Virus record (IMG/VR): IMGVR_UViG_3300025109_000059 | Span: 1-25,610 of that record | Reading direction: 5' to 3' (one strand) | Source: a virus | DNA: 25,610 nucleotides | Shown: piece after piece, positions 7,530 through 17,300 of the stretch | Numbering within the stretch: the stretch's first letter is position 1 | How the letters are laid out: every line of letters starts with the position of its first letter | Notes under the pieces: generated by a model | Databases searched by the model: none | Told to the model about the DNA's origin: nothing | The model's input: only the letters and a program-made list of their open reading frames with translations | Program-made: the position numbers and the translations under genes

Positions 7530-7560
7530 AAAAAGGCGACTTTTAAGTCGCCTTTTTTTT
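7530..7560 (+). terminator. Intrinsic terminator after the 189-residue structural gene
   Basis: GGCGACT (7535-7541) pairs with AGTCGCC (7546-7552) around a TTTA loop. The stem is extended by As on the left (7530-7534) pairing with the eight-T tract (7553-7560). It lies 24 nt after the stop codon. Confidence 0.95.
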
Positions 7561-7591
7561 ATTGTGCGTGTTACAACATGATTTTTGTGAT

Positions 7592-7609
7592 TATAATTTC
7601 ATATAAATG
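7592..7609 (+). promoter_or_regulatory. Possible promoter before the AT-hook-like protein gene
   Basis: TATAAT at 7592-7597 is followed at 7602-7609 by TATAAATG, the same octamer found after the capsid terminator. The gene's ribosome site and ATG 7624 follow immediately. Position just after a terminator supports a promoter role. Which box is used cannot be told, and transcription from the first would leave only a short leader. Confidence 0.35.
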
Positions 7610-7623
7610 AATTAGGAGAAATA

Positions 7624-7902
7624 ATGGCAACGTATGAGGATCAATTGAATGCTCTCACAGTTTTAGTAAATGGTGTTAGAGTTGCTCAGAGAAAGGGAAT
7701 TTACACACTTGAGGAGGCTGAGGTTTTAAGTGTAGCAGTTAGATCATTTTCACAAAATCAGCAGCAAACACATTCTCAGACAACCACACAGCCTGCTCAT
7801 TCACCTCCTGCACTAGAGAAGAGTGCTGTTCAGATTTCAGAACCTGTAAAAAGTGATAGCACTACAGCTTCAAAAAAAAGAGGAAGACCTTCTAAAAAGT
7901 AA
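7624..7902 (+). CDS. Small protein with AT-hook-like basic C-terminus
   Basis: The protein has 92 residues from ATG 7624, directly after the strong ribosome site TTAGGAGAAATA. Residues 1-45 look folded and helical (LNALTVLVNGVRVAQRKGIY followed by TLEEAEVLSVAVRSF). Residues 46-80 are a Gln/Ser/Thr/Pro-rich linker. The end, KKRGRPSKK at 84-92, contains the RGRP core of AT-hook minor-groove DNA-binding motifs flanked by lysines. The protein could bind AT-rich DNA, either as an internal head protein packaged with the genome or as a regulator, but a single short basic motif is modest evidence. It has its own possible promoter, and a 152-nt non-coding gap follows it. The N-terminal half resembles no family I recognise. 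Confidence 0.7.
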   Translation: MATYEDQLNALTVLVNGVRVAQRKGIYTLEEAEVLSVAVRSFSQNQQQTHSQTTTQPAHSPPALEKSAVQISEPVKSDSTTASKKRGRPSKK

Positions 7903-7933
7903 TTTATAATTTTTAATATCACTGCTACAGTTA

Positions 7934-7964
7934 GATATAAAGAAACTATTATTAATTTTATATC
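7934..7964 (+). repeat. AT-rich inverted repeat in the gap before the neck genes
   Basis: GATATAAA (7934-7941) and TTTATATC (7957-7964) are exact inverted copies separated by 15 nt, within the 152-nt non-coding gap 7903-8054. A short T run follows (7966-7970). It could be a weak terminator, an operator or a processing site. The AT content makes a chance match possible. Confidence 0.35.
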
Positions 7965-8054
7965 ATTTTTAGTGTCACCAGATACAAGAAAGATAGAATC
8001 ATTTAAGTCTTAGAGATACTTATTGGTAGAGTTGTTCTCAATCATAGGTGTCAT

Positions 8055-9236
8055 GTGGCTACTTTTGCTAATACAAGTAATCCAACTCCGTTTGGATTTT
8101 TTAATAGTGAGTCAAACTTTCAAACAGAGGCTGATAATGTTATAGTCTTTGTTAAAAGAAAGTTAGGCGACGACATATTATCAGTTGAGCTGACAAAAAA
8201 GCAGATATGGGCAAACTTAGAAGAATCAACACTAGAGTTTAGCTCAATTTTAAATCAATATCAGGCAAAGTCACAGCTGATTCAGTTTTTAGGAATGCCA
8301 ATAACCGGATCATCAGGAGTGATGTCTGGATCAGAAGGAAAATATCCTAGAGAAAATCTTGATTTCTTAACAAGAGTTGCCGAGCCGTATGCTTCTGAGG
8401 CTGGAGTCGGTGGCGCATATAATATGATGTCTGGATCAATAGAGCTGAGACAGGACGTACAAGACTATGATATCTATAAGGAGCTAAAGGATGCAAGTGG
8501 AAATCTTATCGTTTCAGGAAGTAGAAATAGCCCTAGAACAAAGATTCAAATAAGTGAGGTTTTTCACTTTTCACCACAGGCTGCATATAGATTTTTTGAT
8601 ACAACATCAGCGATTAACTATCTGAATAATGAGTTTTCATTTGAATCTTTTACACCAGAAACAATATTTTATGTATTGCCGGTCTTTGAGGACATTCTTA
8701 GAGCTGGACAGCTTGATCTATCTAACAGGGTTAGAAGATCAAATTATTCATATAAGGTGGTCGGAACAAATATAAGAATATATCCATGCCCGACAAATAT
8801 CAATCCTAAAAAGTTATTCTTAAGAGTGAAATTCTTTTCTGATCCCCTTAATCCCTCATTCACTGATGAGACAATATCAGGTGTTTCAAATCTATCTGAC
8901 ATTCCGTTTGGAAATCTTGAGTATAACAACGTTAACAGCATAGGAAGACAGTGGATAAGACAGTACACATTGGCCTTAAGTAGAGAGCAGCTTGGATTAA
9001 TCAGGTCAAAATTTAGCACAATTCCAATACCTGGATCTGATCTTACATTAAACGGAACATCTCTTGTGGATCAAGGAAGAGCAGATAGAGATTCACTTGT
9101 TACAAAGCTCAAAGAGATGCTTGAAACAATGACATATGATAAGCTAGCCGAAACAGCTGCATCTAGAGCAGAGTTTATTAATAAACAATTAAAATTTGTT
9201 CCAATGCCAAATGGCTGGTCAATATTTATGGGATAG
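8055..9236 (+). CDS. Neck protein, gp13-like
   Basis: The protein has 393 residues. The start appears to be GTG 8055; AGGTG (8046-8050) is only a modest ribosome site and the nearby ATG at 8053 is out of frame. In T4, gp13 and gp14 form the neck that closes the filled head and joins the tail. The N-terminal KRKLGDDILSVELTKKQIW (about residues 34-52) aligns with the T4 gp13 segment beginning LRRLGAPIINVELTPDQIY as I recall it. The C-terminal part also matches: WIRQYTLALSREQLG near residue 300, a mid motif with dIPIPGSDLTLNG-type spacing, and the finish PNGWSIFMG, where T4 has a PPFGILVG end. It is longer than T4 gp13 (309 residues). It is followed by gp14- and gp15-like genes in the T4 order, which strengthens the call. 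Confidence 0.8.
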   Translation: MATFANTSNPTPFGFFNSESNFQTEADNVIVFVKRKLGDDILSVELTKKQIWANLEESTLEFSSILNQYQAKSQLIQFLGMPITGSSGVMSGSEGKYPRENLDFLTRVAEPYASEAGVGGAYNMMSGSIELRQDVQDYDIYKELKDASGNLIVSGSRNSPRTKIQISEVFHFSPQAAYRFFDTTSAINYLNNEFSFESFTPETIFYVLPVFEDILRAGQLDLSNRVRRSNYSYKVVGTNIRIYPCPTNINPKKLFLRVKFFSDPLNPSFTDETISGVSNLSDIPFGNLEYNNVNSIGRQWIRQYTLALSREQLGLIRSKFSTIPIPGSDLTLNGTSLVDQGRADRDSLVTKLKEMLETMTYDKLAETAASRAEFINKQLKFVPMPNGWSIFMG

Positions 9237-9239
9237 ACA

Positions 9240-9902
9240 GTGTCAAGGCTTTTTATAACACCAAGAGAGATAAATTTTATAAACGATATTGGAAAAGAGA
9301 TCGTCAAGGATGTAGTGGGCCAGAAGATATATTATTTTCCTATATCTGAGATAAAATCAAAGGTGCATGATGTATACGAAGAGGCACCAGAAAAAGTTTT
9401 TGAAAATCCCATAGAGATAGGAGCACTTGTAAAATATCAGCCTCAAGAAATTAGAGCAAATGTATTTGGAAGTGAGGAATATTATACAATTGAAGCGTAT
9501 ATACAAGAAAGAGATCTGCTTGATAAGGGAATACAGATTCTTGAGGGCGACTTTTTTAGTTATGGCTCTGTATTTTTTGAGGTTATACAGGCTCCAGATT
9601 CAAATACAATATATGGAGAGATCGAGCATAAAGGATTTTTGACTATAACCGGCAAGCAGTCTAGAAAGGGTCAATTTACATCAAAGATATTTGGACCAAC
9701 ATCAGAAGCATACTCAGATCCAGATGCAGTCCAGGAAACCTTTGTGCAGCAGAGAGGTTTTGCTATGAATGTGGAAGGCCCGACAGGAGACATTAGAGCA
9801 TTACAGGAAAACGATGTTCTTACAAAGCCTATTTCTGGACCAGGAGAGGTAACACCAAAGGGAGCAGGAAGAGCAGGTTCTGCATTTTATGATGAGAGTT
9901 AA
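9240..9902 (+). CDS. Neck protein, gp14-like
   Basis: The protein has 220 residues from GTG 9240, three bases after the previous stop; GGGA in the end of that gene is a weak ribosome site. Residues 20-125 share the layout of T4 gp14 as I know it: QKIYYFPISEIKSKVHDVYE (T4 has a VECYYVPREYV segment here), a middle with EIGALVKYQPQEIRANVFGS, and GDFFSYGSVFFEVIQA, matching the GDLIYFPMDNSLFEI segment. The last 70 residues are Gly/Glu/Pro-rich and look flexible. The protein should act with the gp13-like neighbour to close the head after packaging. Overall identity is low, so the call relies on these patterns and the 13-14-15 gene order. Confidence 0.72.
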   Translation: MSRLFITPREINFINDIGKEIVKDVVGQKIYYFPISEIKSKVHDVYEEAPEKVFENPIEIGALVKYQPQEIRANVFGSEEYYTIEAYIQERDLLDKGIQILEGDFFSYGSVFFEVIQAPDSNTIYGEIEHKGFLTITGKQSRKGQFTSKIFGPTSEAYSDPDAVQETFVQQRGFAMNVEGPTGDIRALQENDVLTKPISGPGEVTPKGAGRAGSAFYDES

Positions 9903-9908
9903 TTAGAT

Positions 9909-11129
9909 ATGTCTGATAGAAAACTAGATGGTGGGTATGAAGGAAATGTTCCTGAAGACTTTTTTATTCCTGCATCGGGGATAGAAGAGACAGATAGGGC
10001 ATTGTTTAACCTATTTAACGAAACGATACCATTTCAAATTAAGATAGATAATACGACTAAAATGGTTCCCGTGGTTTTTGCAACCGGAGAGAGGTTTGCA
10101 CTTACAAGAAGAAAGTCACCCATACGTGATAGAAATAATGCTCTCATACTTCCTATTATTTCAATTAGAAGAACAAATCTTGATCATGGCCCTAGCCAAG
10201 GTGGGTACAAGACAGCCATAGCATATAGAAATCAACAGAGCTATGTCGTTAGAAAAAGGCTCGATCCTAGAGATAGAGATTATCAAAAAATTATTAATAA
10301 ACTAAGATTAAAAAATCAATCAAATGTTGCTGCAAGGTCTAATTTTGATAGTAATAATATATTTCCAGGAAATATTTCAAAAGTAGGAAAGGTGGCATCT
10401 AGAAGAAATGATAATAATCTTTCATTCTTAGATGATCCAAATGGAAGCCTTTTAAAAAATAATTTAGGTGAAAATATATTTGAGATAATAACGGTGCCAT
10501 ACCCAAAATTTGTTGCAATAGACTATGAGATAATATTTTGGACACAGTATATGCAGCATATGAATCAAATGATGGAAATGCTATTCTCATTTTTCAGCGG
10601 CCAGGGGCACGATTTTCTCATAGAGTCCAAAGATGGATATCAATATGTGGCTTTTCTTAAACCTACACTGACGTCTGCTGACAACCTGACAGATTTTTCA
10701 TCTGATGAAAGAATAGTTAGATATTCCTTCAATATGACAGTACCGACATATATTCTTGCACAGCAGCATGAGGGTCTACCCCAGCCGTTCAGAAAGTTTA
10801 TTTCAGCACCTCAAATAGAATTTGGATATAATCAAGTCAGCACAGAGGTGAAGACTGTTAATGGATCACCAGATGGAGACAGAGACTTAAATAAATTTAT
10901 CTTGAATGATGTTCAAAATATCGACATCAAAGGGCATACTCCCTCTATGAGAGGGCAGGGATCAGAAAGACTTCTTGATACGATAATTGACCCATTTACA
11001 GGTGAAAAATCTAAGAGGTGGGTTAAGATAAAAACTCGTCATCAGAGATCGGGGGAAACAGTTGCAAGTTCAAGAATAGTCGTTGATCTAGAAAGTCAAT
11101 TTGATACCGTGCTTGATGAGGACAATTGA
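9909..11129 (+). CDS. Tail completion / sheath terminator protein, gp15-like
   Basis: The protein has 406 residues from ATG 9909, six bases after the previous gene; the ribosome site (GAGAG) is weak. gp15 of T4 caps the finished tail and docks it to the neck. The protein carries FQIKIDNTTKMVPVVFATGE and LILPIISIRRTNLD in the first third, matching the T4 pattern of a strand with IRVPITYAS and then TILPRINLHL. VPYPKFVAIDYEIIFWTQYM begins near residue 196 and continues with a helix rich in Met and Phe (MMEMLFSFF), again as in gp15 (MIYELSIFTRYEDDMFQIVEQI). RYSFNMTVPTYIL follows. It is longer than T4 gp15 (272 residues), partly through a basic Asn-rich insertion at about 115-185. Confidence 0.78.
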   Translation: MSDRKLDGGYEGNVPEDFFIPASGIEETDRALFNLFNETIPFQIKIDNTTKMVPVVFATGERFALTRRKSPIRDRNNALILPIISIRRTNLDHGPSQGGYKTAIAYRNQQSYVVRKRLDPRDRDYQKIINKLRLKNQSNVAARSNFDSNNIFPGNISKVGKVASRRNDNNLSFLDDPNGSLLKNNLGENIFEIITVPYPKFVAIDYEIIFWTQYMQHMNQMMEMLFSFFSGQGHDFLIESKDGYQYVAFLKPTLTSADNLTDFSSDERIVRYSFNMTVPTYILAQQHEGLPQPFRKFISAPQIEFGYNQVSTEVKTVNGSPDGDRDLNKFILNDVQNIDIKGHTPSMRGQGSERLLDTIIDPFTGEKSKRWVKIKTRHQRSGETVASSRIVVDLESQFDTVLDEDN

Positions 11130-11179
11130 TCGTTTGAGCGATAGTTATAACTGTAGAGACAAGCACAGGAGATTTGTTG

Positions 11180-14100
11180 ATGGCTGAACAAACGTTTAGA
11201 TCACCTGGATTCTTTGAAAACGAAATCGACCTCTCGCAGAGAGTGTCTGAGATCGTTGGAGTACCAGCAGGTGTTGCAGGGACATCTGAGATGGGGCCTG
11301 CATTCGTTCCAGTGACTGTTGGATCATATTCAGATTTTGAAAAGAAATTTGGAAGCCTCAACTCTAAGATGTTCGGCCCATATGCTGTAAGGGAGTTCTT
11401 GAAGAATAGAACTGCAGCAACATATGTTAGGGTATTGGGCGCAGGAGCAAATGAGACAGTAACTGACATAGAGAACACTAGGGTCGCAGGAATAGTAAGA
11501 CACGCAGGATTTAAGGTAATAGGGACAGCAGTTTCATCAGATGCCACACTGGGAGGCCATAAAGGATGTGTGCAATTTTTATGTGCTAGACACGTAACAT
11601 CTTCTAATGAGTCTGTTGGATATCCGATATTTTCTTCAAACAATAGCTTTAAAGGCCAGGATCTGGATCAGGGCTTTAATATTGTTCGCGGTATGCTTTT
11701 TTCTGCTACAGGAACAAGATTTGAGGTTCTAGATTATAATCAGACCTATTCACCGACTAATGTATCAGATGACATGGCAAATGTCAACCCAACCTCATCA
11801 GATAAGCTTTACAAGACATTTAAGCTCGTCCTCTCATCTACGGCAGCAAACTGGTCAGCAGATGGATATTCTAACGTAAAAGTATTTACAGCATCTCTTA
11901 ATCCAACAGATGAAAATTATTTTGGAAATGTACTTAATACTGATCCAGAGAGGTTTGAATCAGAACAGCATCTTCTTTATGCTGATTTTCCTGTAGCAGA
12001 TGAGATCATGACAGTTGCCACATCTAATAGATCAATAGCTATTTGTTCTGGATCAGCTTCAGGATCCGCTGCATCAGGAGTATCTGACCTAACATATAGA
12101 GATGGATTTGGTAGATTTGACACCAGGTACACGACACCTAGATCAACATACTTCATATCACAGCCGTATGGAAGGAAAGAGTGGAATTTATTTTACTTTG
12201 AGACTATATCAGATGGATCTGTTGCTAATGAGAAGTACAAGATTTCTATATCAAATCTAAAGAAGCCAACAAATCCCAAGGATCCGTATGGAACATTTAC
12301 TGTTGAGGTTAGAGGATTTGATGACTCTGACACATCGCCGAAGGTTCTTGAGAGATATCCGATATGTACTCTGAATCCAAATGATCCTAACTTTATATCG
12401 AAAAAAATAGGTGATTTTAAGGCATACTATAACTTTGATGCAGAGCTAGAGTCTGAGAGAAGATTGCTCGTTAAGGGTAAGTATCCAAACAAGTCGTCTA
12501 GGATCAGAGTCATACTAAGCACAGAAATGGAACAGAAAAAAGTTCCAGAAGATGCGATGCCATTTGGATTCAGAGGTCTTCCTGTCGTCAAGACCAATGA
12601 CACACTAACAGATTATTCTGGAAGCATTAGAGGGACATACTCTAATCCTGGAGGCGCTAGTAGAGGTTCTGCAGCAAACGGAACTCTTGGTCCTGGAAGA
12701 TTAACTTTCTCAAAGCCTGGTTCGTCTGAACTGGGCGGAACAGCTCTTGTTTTAAGTATGTCAATTCTTCCTCCAGTACCGCTTAGGTTTAAGTGTACAC
12801 GAGGAAATGTTAAGCTCTCTCCTGCATTCGTAGGTCAACAAGGATCTGAGGAGATAGCAGATTCAAGATACTACTGGGGATGCAAGTTTGATAGCATTCC
12901 AAGAACTGGCTCATTATCAAATGCCATTTTAAACTCAAATGCTTCAACTGAGGTAAATAGTTTATTTAGATCCTACTCAAAATTCTTAGGGATAGAGAAG
13001 CTAGACACACTCGTCACAGGTTCAGGAGCAGATGAATTTAATTGTAATAAGTTTACGTTGGCGCGTGTTGCTCTTAAAAATGCAGTACAGCAGTCTTCTG
13101 GTCTAGATAACCTTGGGGCCACAGCAAACAATGCAATAACAGGAACTGTCAAGGAGCACATGCTAGAGACAGCCTATATTAGAGATGGCTTCCCAGATCT
13201 TTCAACATACGCTATTAACGATGGGTATATAACAAAGCGAGTTACATTTGCTACACTCCTAGCCATGACTTCATCGCTATACTTTAATAAGTTTGTAGAT
13301 TACTCAAAGTTTACAAACATGATGTATGGTGGATTTGATGGTGTTAATATTCTTGATAAAGATATGGCAAGAATGAATGATAGAGCATCTTCGGGAGACA
13401 CTGGAGGAAAGGCTGTAGCAACGCTTGATATTGGTCTAGATACTAATGAAAATGCATTTGGGATAGGAAAGACAAACAATATCATAGCATCATACAGGAC
13501 TGCAGCAAAAATTCTTACAGATCCAATGTCATCTCGAGCAAACATCATAGCAATTCCAGGAATCAGAGATTCAGCCCTAACAGACTATGTTCTCGATCAG
13601 CTTGAGGATTATGGAAAAGGATTCTATATAATGGAGATTCCCGGGTATAACTCTGATGGAAACAGGGTATTTGAGGGAGGCGGGCTCCCAAGTGTAAGCA
13701 AGACACTAGAAGATCTTGAATCTAGAGCACTAGATAACAATTATGCTGCAGCATATTTCCCAGATGTTACCATTAATGATCCAATTAACAATCAGTTAGT
13801 TGATGTACCAGCATCTGTTGCAGTTATTGGTGCCATAGGGTTTAGTGATAATGTTGCCTACCCATGGTTTGCTCCAGCTGGGTTTAACAGAGGTTCACTT
13901 GATTTTGTAACAAACGTAAAGGTTCGCCTAAACCAGGCAGATAGAGATGAACTTTATGACGCTAAAATTAATCCAATTGCCACATTCCCACGTGCGGGAT
14001 TTGTAATATTCGGACAGAAGACACTACAGCAGGCAAGAACATCACTTGACAGGGTTAATGTGAGAAGGATGCTTCTAGAGGTTAAGAGAATAATTGTCGA

Positions 14101-14362
14101 TGTAGCAAATAAGATAGTCTTTGAGCAAAACACACCTGAGACAAGAGCTAGGTTCGTTTCTCAGGCGACGCCGTTGTTATCTCTGGTTCAGAGTCAGCAG
14201 GGAATTGATCAATTCAAGGTTGTGATGGATTCCAGCAATAATACTCAAGAGGATGTGGAAAATAACATTCTTAATGGAAGGATAGTTGTCGTTCCTACAA
14301 GAGCTGTAGAGTTTATAGCTATAGACTTTATCATCACTAATGCTGGAGTAAGTTTTGAGTAA
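11180..14362 (+). CDS. Tail sheath protein, gp18-like, first copy
   Basis: The protein has 1060 residues from ATG 11180, preceded by AGGAGA (11167-11172) with a 7-nt spacer. An in-frame TTG at 11174 is inside that spacer and is rejected. Sheath subunits form the contractile outer tube. The N-terminal SPGFFENEIDLSQRV, PAGVAGTSEMGPAFVPVTVG, FGPYAVREFL and TYVRVLGAG are typical of contractile sheaths. The C-terminal part from about residue 930 (FPRAGFVIFGQKTL, SLDRVNVRRMLLEVKRII, EFIAIDFIITNAG) is the conserved inner domain whose end makes the interlocking contacts. The large middle region corresponds to the surface-exposed insertions. It is much longer than T4 gp18 (659 residues). A paralogue follows 35 nt downstream, so the phage carries two sheath genes. 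Confidence 0.92.
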   Translation: MAEQTFRSPGFFENEIDLSQRVSEIVGVPAGVAGTSEMGPAFVPVTVGSYSDFEKKFGSLNSKMFGPYAVREFLKNRTAATYVRVLGAGANETVTDIENTRVAGIVRHAGFKVIGTAVSSDATLGGHKGCVQFLCARHVTSSNESVGYPIFSSNNSFKGQDLDQGFNIVRGMLFSATGTRFEVLDYNQTYSPTNVSDDMANVNPTSSDKLYKTFKLVLSSTAANWSADGYSNVKVFTASLNPTDENYFGNVLNTDPERFESEQHLLYADFPVADEIMTVATSNRSIAICSGSASGSAASGVSDLTYRDGFGRFDTRYTTPRSTYFISQPYGRKEWNLFYFETISDGSVANEKYKISISNLKKPTNPKDPYGTFTVEVRGFDDSDTSPKVLERYPICTLNPNDPNFISKKIGDFKAYYNFDAELESERRLLVKGKYPNKSSRIRVILSTEMEQKKVPEDAMPFGFRGLPVVKTNDTLTDYSGSIRGTYSNPGGASRGSAANGTLGPGRLTFSKPGSSELGGTALVLSMSILPPVPLRFKCTRGNVKLSPAFVGQQGSEEIADSRYYWGCKFDSIPRTGSLSNAILNSNASTEVNSLFRSYSKFLGIEKLDTLVTGSGADEFNCNKFTLARVALKNAVQQSSGLDNLGATANNAITGTVKEHMLETAYIRDGFPDLSTYAINDGYITKRVTFATLLAMTSSLYFNKFVDYSKFTNMMYGGFDGVNILDKDMARMNDRASSGDTGGKAVATLDIGLDTNENAFGIGKTNNIIASYRTAAKILTDPMSSRANIIAIPGIRDSALTDYVLDQLEDYGKGFYIMEIPGYNSDGNRVFEGGGLPSVSKTLEDLESRALDNNYAAAYFPDVTINDPINNQLVDVPASVAVIGAIGFSDNVAYPWFAPAGFNRGSLDFVTNVKVRLNQADRDELYDAKINPIATFPRAGFVIFGQKTLQQARTSLDRVNVRRMLLEVKRIIVDVANKIVFEQNTPETRARFVSQATPLLSLVQSQQGIDQFKVVMDSSNNTQEDVENNILNGRIVVVPTRAVEFIAIDFIITNAGVSFE

Positions 14363-14397
14363 CGGATACATATTGATAGAATCTTTAGGAGAGATAA

Positions 14398-17300
14398 ATG
14401 GCTGAGACAGTTTTTAACAGTGCCGGTGTTACAGCAACTGAAATAGACCTTTCAGCGCCCTCAGTTGCAGGTCCTGTGGGAACCCCTGCGGGTGTTGTGG
14501 GAACTGCTAATCAGGGACCTGCTTTTGTCCCAGTTACGATAGCCAGTTATAGAAATTTTGCACAACTATTTGGAAACACAGACGGTGAAAAATTTGGCCC
14601 ACTCGCAGTTAGTCAGTTTTTAAAGACAGCACAGGCTCTAACATATATAAGGGTACTTGGAGCAGGAGATTGTAAGAAGAGAAGTACTAGCACAGGAAAG
14701 GTTACAAGCGCAGGATTTGTCGTTGGATCACAGCAGGTATCAGAGAGAGGTGTTGTAGCAAGAAATTCTTACGCAACTAGCCCGTACAGTGACCTGGGTA
14801 GGACATACTTCCTTGGATGTTTCCTTTCTGACTCAGCGGGGTCTTCACTGCTTAGAGATGCCGGAATACAAGGCGCTTCAATTTTAGCCGGAACAGGAGC
14901 TCACCCTATTATTCGCGGTGTCCTCATGGCTCCGTCCGGGGTTATACTGTCGCTGTCTGGATCAGGTCAGGCCAGCAATACTCCTGGAACTGGTGCTGTT
15001 ACAGCATCAGCTGGAAACGGAATGATAGGTCCCGCCAGCTTCGCATACGGCGGCGCGATGACAGGAACAATGAATCTTGCGACTCAGAATTTCGTAATAC
15101 TTATAAACGGTCACAAGAATTCAGGTGACGGTCCAAATATAATTACAGCGTCATTTGACCTAGAGTCACCAGCTTACTTTGGAAACGTTCTTAACACAGA
15201 TCCGCTTGAGATGGAGAAGAAGGGTCACCTGCTATATGCTAGATACGACATCCACCCAGCATTCTGCAAGGCAACAGGATCAGGAATCATACATCCGGGA
15301 TTCCAAAGCTATACATCAGCTGGTGTACAGGAAGATATAGCGTTTATTCTAACTAGCTCATTAGCTAGAGATACAGGAAATACATCAGTTCCAGACTATG
15401 AGTCGTTTGAGGATAGATTCAGGGCACCGCGATCTCCTGCCGTAATATCACAAGACTATGCAGGAACAAGGCACAGTCTATTCAGAATATTCTCAATATC
15501 AGATGGAGAATTTAGTAATGATCTCTTTAAGATATCAATTGAGAATATAAAGCCGTCATTGGTTGACTCATATCTATATGGAACCTTTGATCTTGTTGTA
15601 AGAGCGTTTGATGACACAGATGAAGAGAAGATTCCTCTAGAGTCCTATAGAGGTCTTTCACTTGATCCTTCTAGTGATAAGTTTATAGCTCGTGTCATTG
15701 GGGATCAAAATACGTATTTTGACTTTGATCAAGCAACAGCATCACAAAAGTTAGTTGTCAAGGGAAATCACCCTGTCATGTCAAATTACATTAGGATAGA
15801 ACAGAGTGCTGGGCTCAAGGCAGGAGAGGTTCCACAGGACTCGCTTCCGCTAGGATTTAGAGGTCTTAGTCACCTTGTCACATCTGGAAGCAGCATATTG
15901 TCTACAGTTGGTGATGCCACAAGCAACCCGCGCTTTCAGGGGCAAGGTGCTATTTCATATAGAAGAGCTGTAACGCCGCCAGTTCAGTTTAGAGAAAGTG
16001 TAGCAGTAGGAACATCTCCCAATAAGAAGACAAATTCAGCTTTCTATTGGGGATGTCAGCTTTCTAGAAAGGTATCAGTTTCAAAGCCCAATCTTTCTGC
16101 TGTTCAAGATAATACATGGAGATCTAGAGTAAAATATTTCCCAGATTTCGCAGTCTCTAACAGAAAATTTTCTGTTGGAAATAATCCTGGAGTAGCAGAT
16201 TCAGGAGGAACAGTATTAGACTGTGATAGATTTAATAATAATCTATTCTCTCTTGAGAGAATTAAGGTTAGAACAGGATCAGATACTATAGCGGATGTTA
16301 ACGAGTGGGTTAGCGCATCTTACGTGAGAAAAGGATCCATAACTGCAAATGAGTCAAATAAGACTAGAGCACTAAAGGTCTCGGATCTAAAGACTCAGGG
16401 AAATAGAAGGTTTGGAAAGTTCACGTTCGTCCTTCAGGGAGGATTTGACGGAACGGACATGTTCAATAGGGATAGAGTGGCTCTTGCAAATGCAGCAGTT
16501 AAAAGAGAGATGGATGATGAATCAAATCAAGGGGGAACAAATGGTCCCACAGTAGCTGCATATAGAAAGGCCGTCGACATGATGGCAACAAAGGCAGACG
16601 TAGATATAAATCTCTTAGTTATACCTGGAATAAGGCATTCTTCTGTTACAACATACGCAATAGATGCTATTGAAGATAGATTTGATGCACTTTATATAAT
16701 GGACATAGAGGAGAGAGATGAGATAAATACAGTTGTAACATCATCAGTCTCTAATCCAAGTGTAGCCTACACGGTGGCAGCCTTTAAGAATAGAGGATTA
16801 AATTCCTCCTTTGCTGCGGCGTATTTTCCTGATGTTATCATGACAGATCCCACGACAAAAACAAATGTTCAGGCACCGCCCTCAGTCGCAGTATTGGGCG
16901 CATTTGCAATAAACGATTCAATTGGGTACCCATGGTTTGCACCGGCAGGATTTACAAGAGGCGCGCTAAAGGACTCCTTGTATGCCAAGGTTCCTGTTAG
17001 CAAGGCAAATATGGATACACTCTATGATGCAGATATAAATCCGATCACAGCATTCCCAGGAACAGGATTGATGGTCTTTGGTCAAAAGACTCTTCTTGCA
17101 ACAGACTCTTCACTAGACAGGGTCAATGTTAGAAGGCTTCTCATAAACGTGAGAAGATCTGTTAGAGCTGTTGCAAATACTATGCTATTTGAACCAAATA
17201 GACAGGAGACTCTTGATAGGTTTAATGCTCTTGTTACGCCAATATTGCAGAGCGTGCAGGAGAGAAGTGGTGTTGATAGATACAAGGTTGTAATCGATGC

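Noticed and set aside
11023-11643. Minus-strand frame of 206 codons opposite the gp15-like and first sheath genes
   Set aside because: It crosses the boundary of two well supported genes on the other strand and has no protein-like motif.
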